From the NCBI GenBank assembly GCA_032718475.1, contig JAUCBJ010007352.1, positions 1 to 64,000 on the forward strand: 64,000 nucleotides of DNA, read 5' to 3'. Positions 53,295 through 64,000 of this stretch are shown here, in pieces. The notes under the pieces were generated by a model. The model was not told where the DNA came from. It worked only from the letters and a program-made list of their open reading frames with translations, and did no database searches. The position numbers were made by a program, and so were the translations under genes. The DNA is from Nemertoderma westbladi. Lineage: Eukaryota > Xenacoelomorpha > Nemertodermatida > Nemertodermatidae. Numbering within the stretch: the first letter of the stretch is position 1; each line of letters begins with the position of its first letter.

Positions 53295-56200
53295 TTAAGA
53301 GAATAGTTTTACGGTCGTATCCCCAAACCGGACCACGGGCTTTTTGTGGCGTGTACTGCGGCGTGGTTCAACAACTTGCCAATTACTTTCAGTTTCGGAC
53401 TCGTTGTCACTTGGCTGGTAAATGGCACTTTTTTGCGATCCAACGTTGTTTGACAGTTCATTCGCTGGTTCGGGTGTTATTGGTTCAACTTCCGGATATA
53501 AAGGACGTAGGAATCGACGGTTTCTCCACCATGTTCTGCCAGATGGCAGCTTCACGTGGTAATCCCGGTTTTTTCCGATACTGACGATCGTTCCAGTTTT
53601 AGTCCAACGTTTCGGTCGGTCCGTACTCTGGATGCGGACGTCCATCCCGATCCTGAGTGGTTTGTGGTCCCGCGAAGTCTCGTTATAGTGAGCAATGTTT
53701 CGGTTCCGGAGTTCGGCCGCACGGTTGTCTGTTTCATCCGCCGTTTCCCGCCAATGTTGTGCGTAGGCGCTGTGATGGGCAGGAACCTTCGACCGTAGTA
53801 TGTGCCCGAAGACAGTCTCATTAGGAGACAGCCCATCAGCGCGTGGAGTGTTCCTCAACTCCAAAAGTCCAGTGAGGAATTCGTCGGAGTTGGAGTCGTT
53901 CCTCGGTACCTTTAATAGCAGGTGTTTTACAGCCTTCACCGCTGACTCGGCGTGGCCATTGGACTGCGGGTAGTGTGGGCTACTGGGAGTCCAGTTGACC
54001 CCCCATCGTTTACAAAAGTCCCTGAAGTGCGCAGAGTCGAACTGTGGTCCACCATCGGTGCGTAGTGTTGTCGGTACACCGAGGTTAACGAACCATCTAC
54101 GAATTGCGAATACAACATCCCGTGATGTTGGGTCGTGTTTCCATTCATGGACTTCGGGATATCCCGACAGTCGGTCGGAATACACTAGATAGTGTTTCCC
54201 CCCTATGGAGAATAGATCGGCGGAGGCAGATACAAATGGACGTCCTGGAATGTCCTCTGATAGCATAGTCTCCTTCTGGAGACTCGGCCGGATTTCCTGG
54301 CACTTGGTACACTGTCGGATAGTACGCTCGATATCACCACCAATACCTGGCCAGTAAACCGTTTGCCGCGCCCTTTGTTTGGTTCTGGTTATGCCTTGGT
54401 GGGAGGCATGTAGTCGTTCTAGAACCTGATGCTGGTAGGTTTGTGGGATAACCAGTCTGTTCCCGTAAACTATCAGATTATCGGGTGAGATTGCGAGACT
54501 GTCCGATATTGATTTAAATTGACGAATATACGGCGAGGCTGAGTTTATATTCCGGAAGTCATCCCGGATTTGCCGGATGAGTTCAATATAGTCAATATCG
54601 CCCAATGCTGCGTTATGTAATTCGGTCAACATGGGATCCTTGATCGATGTCGTAGTGTGAGGTAAGTTTGCGCAGATTGTTGCGATATTTATAGGTTCTT
54701 CCTCGGGTTGACTATCATCGATCGTCGGTTTGTCGACGGGGGCACGACTCAGGCCATCAGCTATTCGATGGGCCTTGCCCTTCTGCCACTCTACGCGGAA
54801 CTGGTAGCAACTCTGCAGATCCGCTTTTATACGCTGCAGTTTGCCATTGTCCACTTGGTCAACGCTGTATTTATTAAATATAGTGACCAGTGGGCGGTGG
54901 TCGGTGACCACTGTGAATTCCGGTAGACCAGACAGATATATCCGGCACTTGTTAATGGCGTACCGGATAGCAATAGCTTCCAGTTCAATCGTGGCATACC
55001 TTGTTTCCGGGTCGCTGATGAACCTGCTGCCACAAGCTATAAGTTTGAAGTGGTCCCCGTGTCGTTGGAGTAAGTTAAAACCAAAGCCATGGAGACGACT
55101 GGCGTCCGTTTCGAGTCTTGTTTCTGCTTTCAAGTCGAACGGAGCGAGTACAGGTGGTTGAACGAGGGCGGTTTTAACCCGCTGGAACGCTTGTTGGTGG
55201 TTCGCAGTCCATAGGAACTCGTTCCTTGTTCGAAGCAGATCACGCAGAGGTGCCGCTGTGGTGCTGATATCGCTGGAAAAATGTCCTAATTGATTAACCA
55301 GCCCCATAAAACTGCGAAGATCCGTTACGTTCTTTGGGGTAGGATATTCAGCGATTGCTTTAATTTTACCTGGGTCCACCTCAGTTCCATTCTCGGTGAC
55401 AATGAAACCAGCAAACTTAACGCTTGGTTTAGCAAAGTTAAATTTTTCTGGGTGAAGTGTGATTCCGGCTGCACGACACTTCTCGAGAATGGTGCGGACC
55501 CGTTCGATGTGTTCCCGAATGTTGGTATCTTCGATGAGTATATCATCGACGATCTTATGGACCTGGGTTACGCCTTGGAGTGCCATATCGCCCCTGAAGT
55601 TATAGCTGTCTCCAGCTGATATAAAGCCCATGGGGGCACGGCAATAACGAAAACGGCCCCACGGCGTAATGAAGGTCGTTAGATCACGTGAGTCTTCGTC
55701 TAAGGCAACCTGCCAATAGCCAGACTTTGCGTCTAGCGTGGTGAATATGCAGGTTCCCTTAGTCCGGTCGGAGACTACATCGTGTGGCGTCCTAGAGTTG
55801 TGTATGGTTCGCATGACCTGTGAGTTAAGTTTTGTTAAGTCCACAGTCATGCGAATTTCACCAGGGCGGTTGGGTTTGTTGCACACAACTATAGGATGGC
55901 ACCAGGCGGTTGGTCGGTCCCCGATGCGTTCTATGATACCCTTCTCCTCCATCTGAGCCAGTTCCTGGCGCACTTTCTCACGGAGAGGGAAGGGTATGGG
56001 TCGAGCCGCATTTACGCAGAATGGTTGCGCACCGTCCACTAATTGGATGCTCATTGGTGGGCCGGACATGGTTAGGAGGTGACCCTTGGAGGCAAAGACA
56101 TCTTTAAATTCCTCCATGAGTTTTAGTTTGGTCGCCTCATTCTCAATGCCTTGTTTCATGGCGGCCACATATGTTGCGCGTTGTGCGATAAGTGGCGTTT

Positions 56201-58007
56201 GGGCGCCGCTGTTGAGGAGAGGTGCGCCACTGATGTGCGGTTGTGTGTCTCTGATGAGCGGTTGTATGCCACCAGTGTCCGTTATTGCAATGTTGGTATA
56301 TGGCTCAGTCGTCTCACAGTGTTCTATAGGTTTGGGTGTGGAGGTGGTTGCGTTAATTTCCCGTGGTGTTGGGAAGTTATCCTCCACAATTCCAAGCCCT
56401 TTACAAGCCTGGAGAGACAAGTATACAACATTGCCCAAACCCACACACCAATAGACCCAGTCCTTATATGTGCGATCGCCGGCGGAGAGTTCCATGTACA
56501 GTTTACCCAAACATTTAACTGGGCTACCATTAACAGCTGTGAGTGGGGAGTCTGCTGGGATGAGTTTGCAATTTTTAAGTCCCCATTCTGTGCGGATTGC
56601 GTCGCCCGCTACCACAACTTCTGCACCTGTGTCTGCCACGCACATTTTATTACCCATCCATATGCCAGATTTCAAGAAGTCTACGGCTATGAGCGGTTTA
56701 TTAATGTTCGAGATTATTATGGCCCCGCTGGTTTTTCCGCCAAATTTTGATTGGAGACATTTTGATCCGAAATGTCCCTTTCTACCACATTTATGACAGT
56801 CAATGTTAGTTGCTTTACAGGGGTTATTATTCGGGTGGGGGTACTGACCCCCGCAGTTTAAGCATTCCCCCCGCTGTTTCACTTGGTGGATTGTTTCCCG
56901 TACGTTGTAGTTAGAGGTACCCCGGTTCCTGTCTGTAGATATGGCGGACTTGGAGCGCTGGTAGTTACTCTTCTTCTTATAGCGACTCCGACCTCGCCAC
57001 TGATTGGCCGAGGTTGTATGCTGGACAGCATTAATGCGTTGCTCGCGAATGAGTTTATTATCGCGAGCGGCAACTTCGCGCGATCGGCAGAAGTCTGGGA
57101 TTTGTTCCCGAGTTAGTGGAGGACGTTTAGCGAATATTTCCTCCCTTGTTTCATCGTCCTGAATTCCCCGAACTATGAGGGTGTTTATCCAGTCGTCACG
57201 GTTCATCGTGTCTAGGTCGGCATCTTGCGCCAACTCGAGCAGTCTGACATAATAATCATCGAAAGTCTGACCTGGTTCCTGTTTAAGTTGTACCAGTTGG
57301 TGCCGATCCACAACGATGTTGCGTTCTGCCCGGAGATATTGCCGTATATCATCGATGATTTCTGTTAGAGTTTTTGTCGTATCTGCGGGAATATCTAGTC
57401 GGTGGTGGATCCGGTTGAGGAACTCGGGGGAACAGTTGCTGAAAAATATAGCTACCTGGTCTTCCCTCGATTTTTGTTCCAGGTGGACGATACGGCCGTA
57501 GTTCAGCCACTGCCTCTCCCAGCGCACGAAACGGTGGTAGCTATAATCTACCTCGAGTTTATCCGGTGCTCTGGCTGTTAGTTTAGCGGCCGCGGTTGTA
57601 CCGTCGTTGTTCCGCGGGGCGTTATCCTCGCGGCGACCTGCAGACTGTCCGCCAGGTTGTTGCAGGAGTTGCAGTAATCGAAGCTCCCGTTCCTCGTCCC
57701 GTTGTTCGCGTCGACGTTCCTCCTCAAGGCGGAGCTGTTGTTCTTCCGCCCGATCAGCTGCGCGTTGACGCTCCATGTACTGAAGGATTTGAGTCCAATC
57801 CGGAGGAGTTTGTTTTTCCCCCTCGCTCGAATCTTCCTGCTCGTTTACCGCTTTTATTAGTCGTTTACGGAGAGTTGCTGATGGCGTTTTTGGATCGAAC
57901 GGGACCCCGGCGTTGCTGCAATGTTGTTTTAACGCGGGGCGTTCCAGTAGCTCTATCTGAGCTGCGTTTAGATCCAGCCAGTCCTCCGGTTCTATCGACG
58001 TTGCCAT
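53295..58007 (-). CDS. Gypsy gag-pol polyprotein
   Basis: The ATG at 58007 gives 1,570 residues in one frame; the open frame extends 23 codons further up to a GTG with no other ATG. N-terminal 60 residues have a SAP-like pattern, then a charged coiled stretch, the capsid-like gag region (about 130-330), and a nucleocapsid zinc knuckle CHKCGRKGHFGSKC at 404-417. Protease VADTGAEVVV has its DTG at 459-461. The reverse transcriptase carries VDDI at 820-823. RNase H begins with TDAS at about 967-970 and has TDHRPL further on. Integrase: HHCC zinc finger from His1200 (HASHQG ... CTKC), then D1264, D1318 and E1354, the D-D35-E spacing. No stop, frameshift or missing catalytic residue was seen. Gag and pol need no frameshift signal. 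No envelope gene. Likely able to act, if transcribed. Confidence 0.92.
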   Translation of the reverse strand: MATSIEPEDWLDLNAAQIELLERPALKQHCSNAGVPFDPKTPSATLRKRLIKAVNEQEDSSEGEKQTPPDWTQILQYMERQRAADRAEEQQLRLEEERRREQRDEERELRLLQLLQQPGGQSAGRREDNAPRNNDGTTAAAKLTARAPDKLEVDYSYHRFVRWERQWLNYGRIVHLEQKSREDQVAIFFSNCSPEFLNRIHHRLDIPADTTKTLTEIIDDIRQYLRAERNIVVDRHQLVQLKQEPGQTFDDYYVRLLELAQDADLDTMNRDDWINTLIVRGIQDDETREEIFAKRPPLTREQIPDFCRSREVAARDNKLIREQRINAVQHTTSANQWRGRSRYKKKSNYQRSKSAISTDRNRGTSNYNVRETIHQVKQRGECLNCGGQYPHPNNNPCKATNIDCHKCGRKGHFGSKCLQSKFGGKTSGAIIISNINKPLIAVDFLKSGIWMGNKMCVADTGAEVVVAGDAIRTEWGLKNCKLIPADSPLTAVNGSPVKCLGKLYMELSAGDRTYKDWVYWCVGLGNVVYLSLQACKGLGIVEDNFPTPREINATTSTPKPIEHCETTEPYTNIAITDTGGIQPLIRDTQPHISGAPLLNSGAQTPLIAQRATYVAAMKQGIENEATKLKLMEEFKDVFASKGHLLTMSGPPMSIQLVDGAQPFCVNAARPIPFPLREKVRQELAQMEEKGIIERIGDRPTAWCHPIVVCNKPNRPGEIRMTVDLTKLNSQVMRTIHNSRTPHDVVSDRTKGTCIFTTLDAKSGYWQVALDEDSRDLTTFITPWGRFRYCRAPMGFISAGDSYNFRGDMALQGVTQVHKIVDDILIEDTNIREHIERVRTILEKCRAAGITLHPEKFNFAKPSVKFAGFIVTENGTEVDPGKIKAIAEYPTPKNVTDLRSFMGLVNQLGHFSSDISTTAAPLRDLLRTRNEFLWTANHQQAFQRVKTALVQPPVLAPFDLKAETRLETDASRLHGFGFNLLQRHGDHFKLIACGSRFISDPETRYATIELEAIAIRYAINKCRIYLSGLPEFTVVTDHRPLVTIFNKYSVDQVDNGKLQRIKADLQSCYQFRVEWQKGKAHRIADGLSRAPVDKPTIDDSQPEEEPINIATICANLPHTTTSIKDPMLTELHNAALGDIDYIELIRQIRDDFRNINSASPYIRQFKSISDSLAISPDNLIVYGNRLVIPQTYQHQVLERLHASHQGITRTKQRARQTVYWPGIGGDIERTIRQCTKCQEIRPSLQKETMLSEDIPGRPFVSASADLFSIGGKHYLVYSDRLSGYPEVHEWKHDPTSRDVVFAIRRWFVNLGVPTTLRTDGGPQFDSAHFRDFCKRWGVNWTPSSPHYPQSNGHAESAVKAVKHLLLKVPRNDSNSDEFLTGLLELRNTPRADGLSPNETVFGHILRSKVPAHHSAYAQHWRETADETDNRAAELRNRNIAHYNETSRDHKPLRIGMDVRIQSTDRPKRWTKTGTIVSIGKNRDYHVKLPSGRTWWRNRRFLRPLYPEVEPITPEPANELSNNVGSQKSAIYQPSDNESETESNWQVVEPRRSTRHKKPVVRFGDTTVKLFS

Positions 58008-58065
58008 TACGGTTGTTAATCTTATGTGAATTAACTCCCACGTTAGTTCAACTGACCATACCGGC

Positions 58066-58083
58066 CAGCCGCACACTGCGCCA
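58066..58083 (-). promoter_or_regulatory. Primer-binding site
   Basis: Immediately after the 5' LTR in element sense, TGGCGCAGTGTGCGG begins with the TGG complementary to a tRNA 3' CCA. TGGCGCAG starts are known in Gypsy elements primed by tRNA-Ser; that identity is an inference. Confidence 0.75.
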
Positions 58084-58191
58084 TATTATGTTTCAATGAT
58101 ATACAGAATACTGATAGGCCCCATAACCAGCTACGGTAGGTCCATCAAGTATATTGGGGCGAGCCATCTAGTTTGTTATGAGGTCACGACA
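58084..58191 (-). repeat. Gypsy 5' LTR
   Basis: 108 bp, identical to the 3' LTR; followed by the ACATG duplication and about one and a half minisatellite units. Confidence 0.9.
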
Positions 58192-58543
58192 ACATGGTCT
58201 CATCCAGTGTTGGCGTCACCAACATGGTCACCAACACTCAGCCAAGAGCATATGTCACAGCATGCATTTTCACTTACCATACTGATAATTAGCTGGTTGA
58301 CACTGTTTGACTCACCTTACTGTTAGCTGACTCAATAATCGCGATTTATATTCATGTCCAGGTTTTCTAAACTATACTGGGGCGCTCCGGTCACTCCGCT
58401 CAATAGGTAAAGTTATTAGTAAAGAAACAATCTCAATACCTAAATTAGAAACAATTTAAAAAAAAATGATCTTTTCACGACCATGATCGTCATTTTTGAC
58501 CCCCTAGAATATAACTTTTTTTTTATGCCCAAATTATTGGCTA

Positions 58544-58564
58544 CCCCCCCCCCCCCCCCCCCCC
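58544..58564 (+). repeat. Poly-C tract
   Basis: Twenty-one uninterrupted C. Confidence 0.9.
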
Positions 58565-59603
58565 ATAAGTCGAGGGTGAGGAATCTTTTTGTAATGTTTT
58601 TCCACACGGTGAACTCACAGGACTTGATCTCACGATCTTTCCTGATCGCGCCTGATAAAATTAGTTTTTGAAATTTCAAAATATACAAAAGTTGACCCTT
58701 CCCCATAGCTGTCGATTAATAAAAAAAAATCGGGTGTCTCATTGCGAGTCATTGGTAGTTTTCGAGTACTACGGTATTGTTTATACGGTATTGTTTATAT
58801 ACGATATACTGATAAACCGGTCGTATGCTGCTGTTAATTATTCTAATAGTCTGAAAGTTTATATGCATGCCTGCCAGCCTGCTGTTATGGTTACTGTTTC
58901 CGTTACATCTTTCAGACTCCTTTTTGTTTATCCATGCCGCCTTACGGATTTAGCCACTCCTATAATTTACCTAGAAGTCCCCCTCTAAAATATGCAAATT
59001 TTAACGTAAGCGTCAGATTTTTTGTTTGTATGTAGATTTCACTAGTCTGAATCAGAACTAAATAAAATTTCGAAAAAATTTGCTGGGGTGGTTATTTTGC
59101 AGCACCAAATTTTCAAGTAGTGAACAATTTTCAAAAAATTTGAAAGACAATTTTCTGCTAATCTTTTTGTCAATACAGTTTTTCTGGGGCTCAAATCCAT
59201 TGGAAAATATTTAAAAATGATCTGATTACTATAAATGTTAGTTTAAGTCCACTACATAGGCAAAAAAATAAAAAACAAGTAACCAACACTTTTCAGTTTG
59301 AACACAAAAATTGTAATGCTCGACTCCGTCCTCAGGTTTACACAGAAAAGAAATGTACACTCAGTGATATTTATGATGCCCGAGTAATTATACGTTATGG
59401 ATTTGTGATTGACCGTTGCTGTTCCTACAGTATATCCTGTATGCCTGTCAGTCTGTCTGTCAAAATATAACCGAGAGTCTGACAGCCAATCAGACAATAT
59501 GGAAGTCATCAAATGTTAAAATTGACACTCGAAATGAATTCTGCGACCAGGAAAACCCCTATAGCTAAACTTTTAGCTCAATGGTGTGCCTTTTTCTTAT
59601 ATT

Positions 59604-59660
59604 TGACAGACAGATAGTCGGATAGTCAAAAAGACCGACAGACAGACATACAGACAAACA
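59604..59660 (+). repeat. GACA-rich simple repeat
   Basis: Imperfect GACA/GATA units, for example GACAGACAGATAG and CGACAGACAGACATACAGAC. Confidence 0.8.
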
Positions 59661-60379
59661 AGATTTCATTAAAATTGAAAACTGACCTCAGAAATGAAAT
59701 ATCAGCGACCAGAAAAACCCCCATGGCAAAAATCTTATCATGGTTTTATGCTTTTTTGTTGATAGATATATATTGACAGACATTCTCACATATTAACAAA
59801 CAATTTTTGCGCGGGAAGGTTCAAATTTTAAAGGCAATTATCTCGGAGATGGTATTTTTTCATTTTAACGAAATTTAAAATGCTACTCCTCTGCCAATTG
59901 TTAATATTTTTTCATGAAATTTGGACAGAGTAACCACATGCCTGGTATCTTCAAAAGTATTGGTCAGAATTATAAAATTTTGATCCTAACTAATTTTATG
60001 TGATTCGAAATGTGAAAAATGCTAATTTTTTTTGAAAAAATAGGAAAATAATTATTTAATTTCATAATAAAATTGGAAATAATCAATATCAAGAAATTTT
60101 GACCAATACTTTTATTCAACCATATATCCTAATTATAAATATGAAATAACTAGTTATATAACTAAAGTTTGTACGAAGAGTAGTGTTTTTAGTAATAGTA
60201 ATAATTTTATGCTAATAAATAGCACTAAATTATTTATTACTATATCACAAAAAAAAAAATTTTTTTAAAAACCTTCAATTATCATCGATTGACCCTCATA
60301 CCAAAAATTATTCATTTTGGACAAAGCCTTGCCCTGTTACTATTGGTTTTCATTGACTGTCATTTTAGCGCTACCCCAA

Positions 60380-60399
60380 CCCCCCCCCCCCCCCCCCCC
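60380..60399 (+). repeat. Poly-C tract
   Basis: Twenty uninterrupted C, 70 bp before the satellite begins. Confidence 0.9.
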
Positions 60400-60468
60400 T
60401 TAAGCTATCTATGTTACACGATTTGATGTTGACGATCAGCTTGCACAAAGGTGGAGTACCAGCGGTCC

Positions 60469-63400
60469 AACCCAGCCACACACAGTGCCGACGGACCCAG
60501 CAACATAGCGCCCCCAGATCTCATGGTCAGCCACACACAGTGCCGGCGGACCCAGCAACATAGCGCCCCCAGATCTCGCGGTCAGCCACACACAGTGCCG
60601 ACGGACCCAGCAACATAGCGCCCCCAGATCTCGCGGTCAGCCACACACAGTGCCGACGGACCCAGCAACATAGCGCCCCCAGATCTCATGGTCAGCCACA
60701 CACAGTGCCGACGGACCCAACAACATAGCGCCCCAGATCTCGTGGTCAGCCATACACAGTACCGGCGGTCCCAGCAACATAGCGCCCCAAGATCTCACGG
60801 TCAGCCATACACAGAGACGATGGACCCAACAACATAGCGCCCCAGATCTCGCGGTCAGCCATACACAGTACCGGCGGTTCCAGCAACATAGCGCCCCAAG
60901 ATCTCACGTTCAGCCATACACAGAGACGATGGACACAACAACATAGCGCCCCAGATCTCACGGTCAGCCATACTCAGTTCCGGCGGTCCCAGCAACATAG
61001 CGCCCCAAGATCTCACGGTCAGCCATACACAGAGACGATGGACCCAACAACATAGCGCCCCAGATCTCGCGGTCAGCCATACACAGTACCGGCGGTTCCA
61101 GCAACATAGCGCCCCAAGATCTCACGTTCAGCCATACACAGAGACGATGGACACAACAACATAGCGCCCCAGATCTCACGGTCAGCCATACTCAGTTCCG
61201 GCGGTCCCAGCAACATAGCGCCCCAAGATCTCACGGTCAGCGATACACAGAGACGATGGACCCAACAACATAGCGCCCCAGATCTCGCGGTCAGCCATAC
61301 ACAGTACCGGCGGTTCCAGCAACATAGCGCCCCAAGATCTCACGTTCAGCCATACACAGAGACGATGGACAGAACAACAAAGCGCCCCAGATCTCGCGGT
61401 CAGCCATACACAGTACCGGCGGTCCCAGCAACATAGCGCCCCCAGATCTCATGGTCAGCCACACACAGTGCCGACGGACCCAGCAACATAGCGCCCCCAG
61501 ATCTCGCGGTCAGCCACACACAGTGCCGACGGACCCAGCAACATAGCGCCCCCAGATCTCGCGGTCAGCCACACACAGTGCCGACGGACCCAGCAACATA
61601 GCGGCCCTAGATCTCACGGTCAGCCACACACAGTGCCGGCGGACCCAGCAACATAGCGCCCCCAGATCTCGCGGTCAGCCACACACAGTACCGACGGACC
61701 CAGCAACATAGCGCCCCCAGATCTCGGGGTCAGCCACACACAGTGCCGACGGACCCAGCAACATAGCGCCCCCAGATCTCGCGGTCAGCCACACACAGTG
61801 CCGACGGACCCAGCAACATAGCGCCCCCAGATCTCGCGGTCAGCCACACACAGTGCCGACGGACCCAGCAACATAGCGGCCCTAGATCTCACGGTCAGCC
61901 ACACACAGTGCCGGCGGACCCAGCAACATAGCGCCCCCAGATCTCGCGGTCAGCCACACACAGTGCCGACGGACCCAGCAACATAGCGCCCCCAGATCTC
62001 GCGGTCAGCCACACACAGTGCCGACGGACCCAGCAACATAGCGCCCCAAGATCTCACGGTCAGCCATACACAGAGACGATGGACCCAACAACATAGCGAT
62101 AAAGATCTCGCGGTCAGCCATACACAGTACCGGCGGTCCCAGCAACATAGCGCCCCAGATCTCGTGGTCAGCCATACACAGTACCGGCGGTCCCAGCAAC
62201 ATAGCGCCCCAGATCTCGTGGTCAGCCATACACAGTACCGGCGGTCCCAGCAACATAGCGCCCCAAGATCTCACGGTCAGCCATACACAGAGACGATGGA
62301 CCCAACAACATAGCGCCCCAGATCTCGCGGTCAGCCATACACAGTACCGGCGGTTCCAGCAACATAGCGCCCCAAGATCTCACGTTCAGCCATACACAGA
62401 GACGATGGACACAACAACATAGCGCCCCAGATCTCACGGTCAGCCATACTCAGTTCCGGCGGTCCCAGCAACATAGCGCCCCAAGATCTCACGGTCAGCC
62501 ATACACAGAGACGATGGACCCAACAACATAGCGCCCCAGATCTCGCGGTCAGCCATACACAGTACCGGCGGTTCCAGCAACATAGCGCCCCAAGATCTCA
62601 CGTTCAGCCATACACAGAGACGATGGACACAACAACAAAGCGCCCCCAGATCTCGCGGTCAGCCACACACAGTGCCGACGGACCCAGCAACATAGCGCCC
62701 CCAGATCTCGCGGTCAGCCACACACAGTGCCGACGGACCCAGCAACATAGCGGCCCTAGATCTCACGGTCAGCCACACAGAGTGCCGGCGGACCCAGCAA
62801 CATAGCGCCCCCAGATCTCGCGGTCAGCCACACACAGTGCCGACGGACCCAGCAACATAGCGCCCCCAGATCTCGCGGTCAGCCACACACAGTGCCGACG
62901 GACCCAGCAACATAGCGCCCCAAGATCTCACGGTCAGCCATACACAGAGACGATGGACCCAACAACATAGCGCCCCAGATCTCGCGGTCAGCCATACACA
63001 GTACCGGCGGTCCCAGCAACATAGCGCCCCCAGATCTCATGGTCAGCCACACACAGTGCCGACGGACCCAGCAACATAGCGCCCCCAGATCTCGCGGTCA
63101 GCCACACACAGTGCCGACGGACCCAGCAACATAGCGCCCCCAGATCTCGCGGTCAGCCACACACAGTGCCGACGGACCCAGCAACATAGCGGCCCTAGAT
63201 CTCACGGTCAGCCACACACAGTGCCGGCGGACCCAGCAACATAGCGCCCCCAGATCTCGCGGTCAGCCACACACAGTACCGACGGACCCAGCAACATAGC
63301 GCCCCCAGATCTCGGGGTCAGCCACACACAGTGCCGACGGACCCAGCAACATAGCGCCCCCAGATCTCGCGGTCAGCCACACACAGTGCCGACGGACCCA

Positions 63401-64000
63401 GCAACATAGCGCCCCCAGATCTCGCGGTCAGCCACACACAGTGCCGACGGACCCAGCAACATAGCGGCCCTAGATCTCACGGTCAGCCACACACAGTGCC
63501 GGCGGACCCAGCAACATAGCGCCCCCAGATCTCGCGGTCAGCCACACACAGTGCCGACGGACCCAGCAACATAGCGCCCCCAGATCTCGCGGTCAGCCAC
63601 ACACAGTGCCGACGGACCCAGCAACATAGCGCCCCAAGATCTCACGGTCAGCCATACACAGAGACGATGGACCCAACAACATAGCGCTAAAGATCTCGCG
63701 GTCAGCCATACACAGTACCGGCGGTCCCAGCAACATAGCGCCCCAGATCTCGTGGTCAGCCATACACAGTACCGGCGGTCCCAGCAACATAGCGCCCCAG
63801 ATCTCGTGGTCAGCCATACACAGTACCGGCGGTCCCAGCAACATAGCGCCCCAAGATCTCACGGTCAGCCATACACAGAGACGATGGACCCAACAACATA
63901 GCGCCCCAGATCTCGCGGTCAGCCATACACAGTACCGGCGGTTCCAGCAACATAGCGCCCCAAGATCTCACGTTCAGCCATACACAGAGACGATGGACAC
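60469..64000. repeat. 54/55-bp satellite with higher-order organisation
   Basis: About 64 units, running past the end of the window. Each unit has the words CAACATAGCGCCCC and AGATCTC (a BglII site) and GGTCAGCCA. Three variants: A (55 bp, CACACACAGTGCCGACGGAC), B (54 bp, CATACACAGTACCGGCGGT) and C (54 bp, CATACACAGAGACGATGG). B and C alternate in blocks; A forms homogeneous runs. A 218-bp four-unit block repeats from about 60743, and a larger period of 1,588 bp links 61440-63027 to 63028 onward. Short ORFs on the minus strand (MADREIW-type repeats) follow from the 18-codon unit. Confidence 0.95.

Larger units (their letters stand above)
53142..58191 (-). mobile_element. Intact Gypsy (Mag-like) LTR retrotransposon
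   Basis: Two 108-bp LTRs (53142-53249, 58084-58191) are identical base for base. The 5-bp duplication ACATG flanks them (53137-53141, 58192-58196) and is part of the minisatellite unit, so the element inserted in that array. A primer-binding site, polypurine tract and one full-length gag-pol frame are present. Element sense is the minus strand. Short LTRs, fused gag-pol and the integrase HHCC wording suggest the Mag-like branch of Ty3/Gypsy; this is an inference. Confidence 0.92.
58241..60460. other. Non-coding AT-rich stretch with simple repeats
   Basis: Holds C runs at 58544-58564 and 60380-60399, a GACA-rich tract (59604-59660) and CGACCAGGAAAACCCC / CGACCAGAAAAACCCC words at about 59535 and 59695. 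Those words resemble the four-monomer fold-back at 19915-20645, so this is probably a diverged member of that family. No coding frame of note. Confidence 0.45.

Noticed and set aside
58008-58076. Upstream start for the Gypsy polyprotein at a GTG
   Set aside because: The extension overlaps the leader next to the PBS and has no ATG; the ATG at 58007 is the simplest start.
60746-63862. Repeated 71-89 codon ORFs in the terminal satellite
   Set aside because: The 54-bp unit equals 18 codons; identical ORFs recur at the higher-order period, so they are not genes.
48576-64000. CRISPR-like arrays
   Set aside because: Repeats are contiguous without unique spacers, next to eukaryotic transposons; these are minisatellite and satellite DNA.

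Overview
This window looks like AT-rich, transposon-dense nuclear DNA from an invertebrate animal. There are no operons, no bacterial-style gene packing and no rRNA. Every recognisable coding stretch but one belongs to a mobile element of a metazoan type: APE-type non-LTR retrotransposons (LINEs) of several lineages, a Mag-like Gypsy LTR retrotransposon, PIF/Harbinger, a Merlin/ISXO2-like transposase, a tRNA-derived SINE, MITEs and fold-back elements. The species cannot be fixed from sequence alone. The set of families would fit a marine invertebrate.

Layout. 1-11.5 kb: short palindromic and minisatellite repeats, an integrase-like transposase relic (2.3-2.8 kb), a 5'-truncated LINE with an open frame of about 860 codons (LINE A, 3.2-5.9 kb), a Merlin-like transposase relic (8.0-8.75 kb), an Ulp1/C48 protease relic (8.9-9.4 kb), a large hairpin-forming fold-back element (9.6-10.4 kb) and an array of GGACCGAATTGTCC words in both orientations (10.9-11.45 kb). 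12-17.3 kb: a long, broken two-ORF LINE (LINE D). 18.5-20.7 kb: a broken LINE (LINE E) and a four-monomer inverted repeat.

21.84-29.36 kb: one PIF/Harbinger DNA transposon, bounded by imperfect terminal inverted repeats and a CTG target duplication. It carries decayed transposase and Myb-like genes in convergent orientation. Two 5'-truncated copies of LINE B (each with its own target-site duplication, in opposite orientation) and a SINE were later inserted into it. 30-35 kb: a small Harbinger-type MITE, a pair of inverted 370-bp repeats, and further LINE B and SINE fragments. 35.14-35.82 kb: an uninterrupted 226-codon ORF for a secreted, cysteine-rich, probably GPI-anchored protein. It is the only candidate host gene.

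37-42.8 kb: LINE relics. 42.8-48.0 kb: a 15-bp minisatellite split by a full-length LINE (LINE C), whose ORF1 and ORF2 lie in the same frame and are separated by one TGA codon. 48.6-58.2 kb: a 30-bp GC-richer minisatellite containing an exact-looking 1,523-bp tandem duplication. Near its right edge sits an intact Gypsy element with two identical 108-bp LTRs, PBS, PPT, a 1,570-codon gag-pol frame and a 5-bp target duplication. 60.47-64.0 kb: a 54/55-bp satellite with higher-order structure that runs off the window.

The elements act as a stratified record. The Harbinger element is older than the LINE B and SINE insertions inside it. The minisatellites were already present when LINE C and the Gypsy element landed in them. 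The Gypsy element is the best candidate for a recently active one.
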